From Ardenticatenaceae bacterium (GTDB lineage Bacteria; Chloroflexota; Anaerolineae; Promineifilales; Promineifilaceae), in assembly GCA_020634375.1 (NCBI GenBank), contig JACKBX010000016.1:1-54077 (forward strand): 54,077 nucleotides of DNA. The letters run 5' to 3'. Positions within the stretch are counted from its first letter, which is position 1, and each line of letters begins with the position of its first letter. The notes below the pieces were generated by a model. The model saw only the letters and a program-made list of their open reading frames with translations, made no database searches and was not told the origin of the DNA. The translations under genes and the position numbers were made by a program. Positions 43,972 to 51,574 of this stretch are shown here, one piece after another.

Positions 43972-43984
43972 CAATCTCTATCCT

Positions 43985-46900
43985 ATGAAAAAAACCTTAC
44001 TTCCTCTCTATCTCCTCCTTGCCGTCTTCCTCACCGCCTGCATTCGCGTGTCCTCAGATGGCACGGCCGTTCCCCCCACCATCACCCCCATCGTCACCAC
44101 CGAATCCATTATCCAACCCACCACCCAACCAACGAACGACGACCAGCAACCAGCAACCAGCAACCAACAACCAACAACCACTCCCCAACCAGCGACCAGC
44201 AGCCAACAACCAACAACCACATTGCCTACTCCCCAATCCGCCGCTTCCACCCTCCCCGCCATTCCCCTGGCTATGCGCTGGCGCTACGATGCCGCGCAGC
44301 CCGTCACCGCCTTTGACTTGTACAGCCTGGATGGCGGGCCGCTGCCCGATCTGCTGCTGGGTTCCGCCGACGGCCGTATTATCACCCTCGGCCTGCAAGA
44401 AGCTGAATATTGGCGGGCCAGCAGCCCCGCCCCCATCATCGCACTGCTGGGCGCAGACCTGGACGACGACGGCATTGGTGACGTGATTGTAGGCCGCGAA
44501 GACGGCCGTCTCGTCATCCTCGAAGGGAGCGAAACCCGTTGGACGTATGAGGCATTGGGGCCAGTGACGGCCGTTCTCCTCCTTGACGACCCTACTACCT
44601 CCAGTTTGCTCATCGCTGCCAGCGGTATGGGTAATTTACAAAGTGTTGACCGCAACGGGCAGCAGCAGTGGCGTATTACACCCGGTTCCGCACCCATCCA
44701 CGCCCTCGCCGCCGCCGATGTGACTGGAGACGGCACGACCGAACTCATTGCTGCTGACGATGCCGGAACCCTCACCGCACTCAGCCAGAGTGGAGATGTA
44801 CTCTGGCAGGTGCAGGCGGGCGGGGCGGTGCGTCAATTTGCCACACCCGATTTGAACGGCGATGGTGCGGACGAGATTGTGACGGGCACGGCAAATGGAG
44901 ATGTAATCGCCTTTAGCAGCACTGGCGCAGAGTTATGGCGGCAAAATGTGGGTGCAGCCGTGCCTGCCATTGCTACCGCCGATTTGAATGGCGACGGCGT
45001 TCCTGAACTGCTCGCGGGCAGTGGTTCAGCGGATGGCACATCCGCCCTCGTCACCGCCTTTGCCGCCGACGGCCGTCCCCTTTGGCAGAGTGCATTTGGG
45101 CAGCGTGGCATTTGGGCATTGACTGTGGGCGATTTAGACGAGGACGGCCGTTCCGACATTGTGCTGGGCAGCGACGACGGCCAAATTGTGGTGCTGGACG
45201 ACACTGGTGCTTTTCGCGCACAGTTTGCCGTGCGCGGCCCGGCGCAGGGTTTGCGCATAGCCAATATTGACACCAGTACTGCCAGCCCGCGTCCAGAATT
45301 GGTAGCCCGTGCGGGGAACGCGTTGTATTTGCTGGATGCGCTGGGCAACGGCACAGCGACCAGCGATCCCATGCCTGCCGCACCTGCCACCGTCCCTGCT
45401 TCGGCTGACTTCCTGAGAGAGGGCGGGCTGCTGGCGTTGGGCAGTGTGTCGCTGGACGGCCGTACTGCGGACAGCCATTTTCTCTTTGGCGCGGATTATT
45501 TGTTGGATGGGGTACGGCCGTTGCTAGACACAGCCGCCATCACCGCCCTGAATTTGCAGACGCCGCTGACGTTGGGTGGCGAAACGGCCGTCAAAACTGA
45601 CCTGCGCCGTGCGGACCCCGCGTTACTGGACCTGCTGCGTGGTGTGAATGTGACCTTCCTCGCCAACGACCATATTCTCGATTATGGCTTGGGTGGTCTG
45701 AACGACACGCTGGAAGCGTTGAACGAAGCAGGTATTGCCTTTACCGGTGTGGGCGCAAACCTGTCGGCGGCCACTGCGCCCGCCATCTTTACCATTGACG
45801 GGCAGCGTGTGGCTTTTTTGGCGTTCACGGGGGCGGCTCCTGCTTCGTGGGCGGCGACGCCCACGCAATACGGGGTGGCTGTGGCGGATACGGCCGTCAT
45901 TGCCGAAGCGGTGACACGGGCGCAGAGTGAGGCGGATGTGGTGGTGGTGGCTCTGCACGGTAGTACGGGGGCGCAGGCGGGATGGGCGCATACGGCCGTT
46001 GACGCTGGCGCAGCCCTCGTTATCGGTTATGGCGCGGACACGGAACGCACGGAGCATTATGGCGATGGTTATATTGCCTATGGCCTGGGCGATTTTACGG
46101 GTGGCGAGCAAGGTTCGCTGCTGCACGCTAATTTTGCAGATGGGCTGGCGCAATCGCCGGAATTGCTGCGCGTAGTCAATAATATGACCCTTTCCAGCCC
46201 GCATCTTTTGGCCGGGGAAGATGGCAGTGTAGCCCGCATCAGTGATTTTCCAGAGGGGGTGCAGGGTTTGGGCGGCGAGCCGATTGCGGGTGTGCTGCCA
46301 CAATACGACCTGCTGGTTGATCTGGATTATTATGGGCATACGGCCGTTGTCTCGCAGACAGTGGTGTTTGCCAATGACAGCGGCGACGATTGGGACGAGG
46401 TTGTGTTCCACGCTGCGCCTGCTTATTGGGGCGCGATGTTTTCATTGCAAGAAACCAGCGTTAACATGGACGGCGTGCCGCAGCCAGTGACGCCCAATGT
46501 GGACAATACCATGCTGCATGTACCGCTGCCGCAACTGCTTGCACCCGGTGAAGCGGTAGCAGTTAGCTTTAGCTACACCATCTTCTTGCCCCGATTGAAT
46601 CCAACAGGGTGGAGTCCAGAGGGTAATGCCGGGTGGGGGCCTGATTTGCTGCAAATGGGTGACTGGTACCCGGCGCTTATTTCGTATGAGACGGGCAGCG
46701 GCTGGTTGACCTGGGATTATTGGCCTGTGGGCGACCCCACTATCAGCCGTCTGGCCGATTTTGACGTGCAAATTGATACCGCCCCGGAAGTGACCATCGC
46801 TGCACCCGGATTTGTGGTTACAGAGGGAACGGCTCGCCGCTACCACATGACGCAGGCCCGTTCTTTTGCCTTTCTCGCCAGCCCAGATTATGTAGCTTAT

Positions 46901-47584
46901 GCTGGCAACGCTAACGGCATTCCGGTGCAGGTGTACGTGACCAGTGGCTACCAGTATGTGGGGTTGGTGTTAGTGGAGGCCGTGCAGCGGGCGCTCAATT
47001 TGTTCAGTGAATTATACGGCCCGTATCCATATGATGAGTTTGTACTGGCAGAAAATGGCTTTCTGACGGCGATGGAATATTCGGGCATTGTGTCGTTGAG
47101 CGGATTTGCTTTTGATGCGTATGACGACACGCCGGAATCGCTGCTAATTGCCATTACGGCACATGAGGTTTCGCATCAGTGGTGGTACGGTGGTGTAGGG
47201 AATGATCAGGTAAATGAGCCGTGGCTGGACGAGTCGTTGGCGATGCTCAGCGAACTGCTGTTTTATGAACGGTATTATCCGGCGTCGGTGGAGTGGTGGT
47301 GGTGGTATCGTGTTGATCGGTGGGAACCATCTGGTTTTGTGGATGTGTCTATTTATAATTTTGGCACGAGTGAGGCATTTATTCATAATATGTATGGGCA
47401 GGCAGCACATTTTGTGGCCGATTTGCGGGCACGGATGGGCGATGTGGCTTTTCGTAGTTTCTTGCAGGCGTATTACCAGGAGAATGGGATGCGTTTTGCG
47501 ACCCGTGATGATTTTTTTGCAGCGGTGGAGCAGTTTACGGCCGTTGACATCTCTGATTTGATCGCTCACTATTTTGGTAACTAG
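43985..47584 (+). CDS. Lipoprotein: FG-GAP propeller, degenerate CapA-like domain, M1 metallopeptidase
   Basis: The 1199-residue protein has a lipoprotein signal (LTAC lipobox near residue 19) and a Gln/Thr/Pro linker encoded by CCAGCAACCAGC repeats. Residues ~95-455 form a propeller with FG-GAP-like strands (DLDDDGIGDVIVG, DLNGDGADEIVTG, DLDEDGRSDIVLG). Residues ~476-745 look like CapA (poly-gamma-glutamate metallophosphoesterase fold: NDHILDYGLGGLNDTLEALN), but the expected metal ligands are changed: GS for GD, LHGS for HWGE, GYGADT for GHHPH. Residues ~768-1199 are an M1 peptidase: TAMEYSGIV, then HEVSH (1060-1064) and Glu1083 exactly 18 residues on, which gives a complete zinc site. It is probably an active outer-surface aminopeptidase with two binding modules. 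It sits between kinases 4 and 5. Confidence 0.9.
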   Translation: MKKTLLPLYLLLAVFLTACIRVSSDGTAVPPTITPIVTTESIIQPTTQPTNDDQQPATSNQQPTTTPQPATSSQQPTTTLPTPQSAASTLPAIPLAMRWRYDAAQPVTAFDLYSLDGGPLPDLLLGSADGRIITLGLQEAEYWRASSPAPIIALLGADLDDDGIGDVIVGREDGRLVILEGSETRWTYEALGPVTAVLLLDDPTTSSLLIAASGMGNLQSVDRNGQQQWRITPGSAPIHALAAADVTGDGTTELIAADDAGTLTALSQSGDVLWQVQAGGAVRQFATPDLNGDGADEIVTGTANGDVIAFSSTGAELWRQNVGAAVPAIATADLNGDGVPELLAGSGSADGTSALVTAFAADGRPLWQSAFGQRGIWALTVGDLDEDGRSDIVLGSDDGQIVVLDDTGAFRAQFAVRGPAQGLRIANIDTSTASPRPELVARAGNALYLLDALGNGTATSDPMPAAPATVPASADFLREGGLLALGSVSLDGRTADSHFLFGADYLLDGVRPLLDTAAITALNLQTPLTLGGETAVKTDLRRADPALLDLLRGVNVTFLANDHILDYGLGGLNDTLEALNEAGIAFTGVGANLSAATAPAIFTIDGQRVAFLAFTGAAPASWAATPTQYGVAVADTAVIAEAVTRAQSEADVVVVALHGSTGAQAGWAHTAVDAGAALVIGYGADTERTEHYGDGYIAYGLGDFTGGEQGSLLHANFADGLAQSPELLRVVNNMTLSSPHLLAGEDGSVARISDFPEGVQGLGGEPIAGVLPQYDLLVDLDYYGHTAVVSQTVVFANDSGDDWDEVVFHAAPAYWGAMFSLQETSVNMDGVPQPVTPNVDNTMLHVPLPQLLAPGEAVAVSFSYTIFLPRLNPTGWSPEGNAGWGPDLLQMGDWYPALISYETGSGWLTWDYWPVGDPTISRLADFDVQIDTAPEVTIAAPGFVVTEGTARRYHMTQARSFAFLASPDYVAYAGNANGIPVQVYVTSGYQYVGLVLVEAVQRALNLFSELYGPYPYDEFVLAENGFLTAMEYSGIVSLSGFAFDAYDDTPESLLIAITAHEVSHQWWYGGVGNDQVNEPWLDESLAMLSELLFYERYYPASVEWWWWYRVDRWEPSGFVDVSIYNFGTSEAFIHNMYGQAAHFVADLRARMGDVAFRSFLQAYYQENGMRFATRDDFFAAVEQFTAVDISDLIAHYFGN
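44136..44225. repeat. CCAGCAACCAGCAACCAACAA repeat in the lipoprotein linker
   Basis: Tandem CCAGCAA and CCAACAA heptamer-like units encode the Gln/Pro/Thr/Ser linker of the lipoprotein. The same units lie after this gene at 47605-47635, outside any coding region, so the linker has probably arisen from or spread with the intergenic repeat. Confidence 0.7.
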
Positions 47585-47640
47585 TAGCTGGTAGCTGGTC
47601 ACCAGCAGCCAGCCACCAACAACCAGCAACCAAAGGACAG
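47582..47640. repeat. AGTAGCTGGTAGCTGG / CCAGCAACCA intergenic repeat
   Basis: The gap between the lipoprotein and kinase 5 is filled with TAGCTGG units and then CCAGC, CCACCAACAA and CCAGCAACCA units, with a short palindrome GCTGGTCACCAGC where they meet. AAAGGA at its end is the ribosome binding site of kinase 5. Confidence 0.65.
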
Positions 47641-47644
47641 GCAT

Positions 47645-49720
47645 ATGACCGAGAAAATTGACCGTTATGAGATTGTGCGAGAATTGGGTCGGGGGGGGAT
47701 GGCGACAGTGTATCTAGCGCAAGACCCTCGCTTTGATCGCTTAGTGGCCTTGAAGGTTTTGCCACGTCAGTTTTTGCACGACACAACATTCCTTGAACGC
47801 TTTAATCGTGAGGCGCGGACCATTGCGCGGCTGGAGCATACGGCCATTGTGCCGGTATATGACTTTGGTGAATATGAAGGCCAGCCATTTTTGGTGATGC
47901 GCTATATGTCTGGTGGGTCGCTATCTGACCGCTTGCAGACGGGGGCGCTGCCGATGAAACAGGTGGCGGATATTTTACGCCGCCTGGGAGATGCGCTGGA
48001 TTATTCGCACAGCCGGGGTGTGGTTCACCGCGATTTGAAGCCGGGCAATATCTTGTTTGATGACCGCGATAATGCGTTTTTGTCGGACTTTGGTATTGCT
48101 AAACTGGCAGAGGCGACGGCGAATTTGACGGGCACGGCGATTATTGGTACGCCGGCCTATATGAGTCCTGAGCAGGCACAGGGCAACCAGACGTTGGACG
48201 GCCGTTCCGATGTGTACGCTCTCGGCATCATTCTTTTCCAAATGCTGACGGGCAAGTTGCCCTTTGAGGCCAATACGCCAGCGAAGCAGTTGGTGGCGCA
48301 TATTTTGTCGCCAGTTCCCATGCTGTCGTTGTACCGGCGGGACTTGCCGCCAACGTGCGACGGTCTGATTACAAAGGCGATGGCGAAGAACCGCGACGAG
48401 CGCTTTAGTACGGCCAGCCAAATGGCACAGGCATTGGAGGAAGTGACGCGGGGGCGCGGTGTGTCTGAGGAGCCAGGCAGCGAAGGTGTGGGGGACATGG
48501 GAACGGCCGTTCCCGAAAAGCCTACCCCTCCATTGCCAGTTGAAGAGCCGCCAGTTGCCGAACCGTCAACGCCTGCTGTTTCCGAAGCGGCATCACCCGT
48601 TGTGGATTTAGGGCCAACGGAGGTGATGCATGAACTGGACACACCGCCAGCCTTTGGTGGTGAAGAGACAATCGTTGATACCGGCGAGATTCCAGGGCGG
48701 CTACAATCCATGCCCACCCCCAGGCCGCAAGAAGTGGTGGAAGAGCCTGCGGCCGCCGAAGATGAACTGTACATTATTGAGCCAGAGCCAGAACCAGTGA
48801 CAGACATTAATTCGTTGGCTTCCGCTTCTGGCGTGACACCGCAAGCATGGTCGCAGCAGGCGGCAGACCAACCGCGCAAACTGCCAGCCTGGGTTTGGGG
48901 CGTGGCGGCGTTGGCCGTGGTGGTTTTACTGGTGGGGGGATTTTTACTTTTGCGCGGTGGCAATGAAGATGAGCCGGTGATTCCGGCAGCAAACCCCCAA
49001 GAGCCACTACCTCCGGGTACAAAACTGGTAGAATTTATCGAGAGGCAATGGGGAGCGGGATATGATGCAACCAGCCTCGTTTATGGTGATCGGCTCTGGG
49101 CGGTGATGATGTCGCAAGGCGAGGGTGGCGGGCAGCAAACCTGGCATGTGAACCCGGATTTCCCAGGGGACTTTATTCAAGACCGTTGGCAGCATGGCTT
49201 TGATGTGGCAGAGATGGCATATGGCGACGGCCGTTGGGTTGTGATCATGTCTCGTGGCGAGGGGGCCGGTTTCCAGACCTGGCACACCGCGCCTGACTTC
49301 CCCAGCGAGTTTATTCAGACCAAGTGGGCAGAGGGGTTTGATGTGACCAGCCTGGCATATGGCGACCGGCGTTGGGCGGTGGTTATGTCTCGTGGCGTAG
49401 GGGCGGGTTTTCAGACCTGGCACATCGCCCCCGATTTCCCCAAAGAGTTTATCCAGACAAAATGGGAGGAAGGGTTTGATGTAACCAGCCTGACGTATGG
49501 CGACGGCCGTTGGGCAGTGGTCATGTCACGCGGTGAGGGGGCGGGTTTTCAGACCTGGCACACCGCCCCCGATTTCCCTAAAGAGTTTATCCAGACAAAG
49601 TGGGAAGAAGGGTTTGACGTGACCAGCCTGACCTATGGCGACGGCCGTTGGGCCGTGATCATGTCGCGGGACAGCGGCGACAGCCGCCAGACATGGCAGA
49701 CAGCACAACAGTTTAACTAA
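47645..49720 (+). CDS. Receptor Ser/Thr kinase 5 with five 46-residue tandem repeats
   Basis: The 691-residue protein has a kinase domain (~9-265) of a different subgroup from kinases 1-4: full glycine loop (LGRGGMATVYLA), HRDLKPGN with Asp130 and a true DFG (SDFGIAKLAEATANLTG). An acidic Pro-rich linker and a membrane helix (~418-440) follow. The outer part (463 to the end) is five tandem repeats of 46 residues with the pattern EFIQTKW.EGFDVTSL.YGDG, then RWAVVMSRGEGAGFQTWH. They resemble the repeats called DUF7477 in other bacterial kinases. The last three repeats are nearly identical also in DNA, which suggests recent duplication. Ligand is unknown. Confidence 0.93.
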   Translation: MTEKIDRYEIVRELGRGGMATVYLAQDPRFDRLVALKVLPRQFLHDTTFLERFNREARTIARLEHTAIVPVYDFGEYEGQPFLVMRYMSGGSLSDRLQTGALPMKQVADILRRLGDALDYSHSRGVVHRDLKPGNILFDDRDNAFLSDFGIAKLAEATANLTGTAIIGTPAYMSPEQAQGNQTLDGRSDVYALGIILFQMLTGKLPFEANTPAKQLVAHILSPVPMLSLYRRDLPPTCDGLITKAMAKNRDERFSTASQMAQALEEVTRGRGVSEEPGSEGVGDMGTAVPEKPTPPLPVEEPPVAEPSTPAVSEAASPVVDLGPTEVMHELDTPPAFGGEETIVDTGEIPGRLQSMPTPRPQEVVEEPAAAEDELYIIEPEPEPVTDINSLASASGVTPQAWSQQAADQPRKLPAWVWGVAALAVVVLLVGGFLLLRGGNEDEPVIPAANPQEPLPPGTKLVEFIERQWGAGYDATSLVYGDRLWAVMMSQGEGGGQQTWHVNPDFPGDFIQDRWQHGFDVAEMAYGDGRWVVIMSRGEGAGFQTWHTAPDFPSEFIQTKWAEGFDVTSLAYGDRRWAVVMSRGVGAGFQTWHIAPDFPKEFIQTKWEEGFDVTSLTYGDGRWAVVMSRGEGAGFQTWHTAPDFPKEFIQTKWEEGFDVTSLTYGDGRWAVIMSRDSGDSRQTWQTAQQFN
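49031..49718 (+). repeat. Five tandem 138-bp coding repeats
   Basis: The 138-bp unit (46 codons) repeats five times at the 3' end of the kinase 5 gene. Units 2-5 are the most alike, and units 2, 4 and 5 carry a GACGGCCGT palindrome core at the same position (GDGRW), while units 1 and 3 have GACCGG or GATCGG there. Copy number may vary between strains. Confidence 0.85.
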
Positions 49721-49735
49721 GCAAGGAACACAGCT

Positions 49736-51574
49736 ATGAAATTCGGCCGTTATGAGATCACAAAAGAGTTGGGCCGGGGCGGGATGGCGACAGTTTATTT
49801 GGCGCGTGACCCGCGTTTTAATCGAGATGTAGCCATTAAAGTGCTGCCACGCCAATTTACGCATGATCCCACCTTTCGCGCCCGCTTCGAGCGGGAAGCA
49901 CAGGTTATTGCCAATCTGGAGCATCCGGCTATTGTGCCGGTGCATGATTTTGGTGAGGAGGATGAACAACCCTATTTGGTGATGCGCTATATGCCGGGGG
50001 GATCGTTGGGTGAGCGCTTGAGCGGCGCTCCTGTGCCGCCGCAAGAAGCAGCACGCATTTTGGAACGCATTGCCTCGGCGCTGGACCGTGCGCACAGCCA
50101 GGGAGTGATTCACCGCGATTTGAAACCGGGCAATATTTTGTTTGACCAATATGGCGACCCATTTCTAGCAGACTTTGGCATTGCCAAGCTGGCGGAGGCG
50201 ACGGCGACCTTTACGGGCAGCAGTCTCATTGGCACACCGGCATATATGAGTCCAGAGCAGGTGAAGGGGGAAAAGCTGGACGGCCGTTCCGATGTCTACA
50301 CCCTGGCCGTCATTCTCTTTGAAATGCTGACAGGTAAGCAGCCCTACGAAGCCGAGACGCCGATGGGTCAGGCGTTCAAACATGTGTTGGAGCCGGTTCC
50401 GCGTGTGCTGGAGAAGAACCCCAATTTGTCAACTGCGGTTGACGAAACCTTGAGCAAAGGATTGGCAAAAGATCGCACGGAACGGTTTGATACAGCAAGT
50501 GACTTGATCGCAGCTTTGCACACGGCTGCTTCACAGCCAGGCGTTTTTAGGGAAATGCCTGTTGCTAAAGAAACGCCCACTCCCAGCCCGCCTCCAGTTG
50601 AACTGACGCCTGCTGATGCGACGATTGTGGAGGATGATCTGCCGCTGCCTTCCAGAGGGTACACTACAGTGGTTTCTTTGCCCTCGGATGAGCCAGCGCC
50701 CCCGGTTGAAAAGCCGCTTGTCCACAGCCCGGAAGTTGTACCGATGACGGCCGTTCCCGACACAGCCGACGCCAAACCTGCCCGGCGCACACCACCTGTT
50801 TGGCTGTGGGTTACAGGTGGTGTGATTGTGGTCACCGTGGTGATTGCTGCCATCCTATGGCTCAGTCAACCTCTTCCCGAAACGGTAGTTCGACGCATCA
50901 CAGCCACGCCGGGGCCGACGGCCGTGCCATCCCCCACCACTGCCCCGACGCCGACGTTGACGGCTGAAGAGCAGATGGAAGCCTTCCTCAGTACAGTTGT
51001 GACTGGGCCACATTTGTTGGAGATGGAGTCGTTTGATGCCGTCCCTGCTGACTGGGAGCGTTCCTCGCTGATGCAGGTCAGTATTTTTGAAGGGACAGCG
51101 CTTGTGCAAGCGGACATGGTAGAACGGGGGCAGTATACGTGGCAGCGGCCGTTGCAAGAAGGCGAAGGCATCCTGGCCCTGTTCAAATTCACGTCTGGCG
51201 CAGATGGCAAGCTGGCCCTGATGTCTGGCAGATTCCAATCCCCAGGTTATCGTCAATTTGGTCTGAACATTGCCGAGAATCAAGTCCAACCCGGCGGTAT
51301 GGCCAGCAATTTGTCATTTGGTGATAATTTTAGCGGGGGGAGCGGCATTTCGTGGAAAGTTCACAATTGGTACTATGCCCTCATTGGCGTGGGAGAAGGG
51401 GGGAAATTTATCGTGTACGTTTGGGATCAAGAAGACCCGCAGCAAACCGTTTATTATTGGCGGGGCAGTGACGCAGCCTGGGAAGGATTAACCTGGCAGT
51501 TCACGGCGATGAGTGATGCCGGGCAGGTTATTTTGGATGAGGTCACGGCCGTTTCCTTCGACAGCATTCGATAA
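49736..51574 (+). CDS. Receptor Ser/Thr kinase 6 with LamG/jelly-roll-like outer domain
   Basis: The 612-residue protein has a kinase domain (~4-265) closely related to kinase 5: ELGRGGMATVYLARDPRFNR, HRDLKPGN with Asp128, ADFGIAKLAEATATFTG. A linker follows, then a membrane helix (~362-383) and a short Thr/Pro stalk. The outer domain (~420-612) is beta-rich: ESFDAVPADWERSS, LALMSGRFQSPGYRQFGLNI, HNWYYALIGVGEGGKFIVYV and VILDEVTAVSFD. This pattern fits concanavalin-like (LamG/DUF1080-type) folds that bind carbohydrate. Its stop touches the ATG of the next kinase (TAAATG), so they are translated together. AAGGA precedes the ATG. Confidence 0.92.
   Translation: MKFGRYEITKELGRGGMATVYLARDPRFNRDVAIKVLPRQFTHDPTFRARFEREAQVIANLEHPAIVPVHDFGEEDEQPYLVMRYMPGGSLGERLSGAPVPPQEAARILERIASALDRAHSQGVIHRDLKPGNILFDQYGDPFLADFGIAKLAEATATFTGSSLIGTPAYMSPEQVKGEKLDGRSDVYTLAVILFEMLTGKQPYEAETPMGQAFKHVLEPVPRVLEKNPNLSTAVDETLSKGLAKDRTERFDTASDLIAALHTAASQPGVFREMPVAKETPTPSPPPVELTPADATIVEDDLPLPSRGYTTVVSLPSDEPAPPVEKPLVHSPEVVPMTAVPDTADAKPARRTPPVWLWVTGGVIVVTVVIAAILWLSQPLPETVVRRITATPGPTAVPSPTTAPTPTLTAEEQMEAFLSTVVTGPHLLEMESFDAVPADWERSSLMQVSIFEGTALVQADMVERGQYTWQRPLQEGEGILALFKFTSGADGKLALMSGRFQSPGYRQFGLNIAENQVQPGGMASNLSFGDNFSGGSGISWKVHNWYYALIGVGEGGKFIVYVWDQEDPQQTVYYWRGSDAAWEGLTWQFTAMSDAGQVILDEVTAVSFDSIR

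Noticed and set aside
49031..49718. Tandem repeats considered as a CRISPR-like array
   Set aside because: Units are 138 bp, contiguous and in frame; they are protein repeats without spacers.
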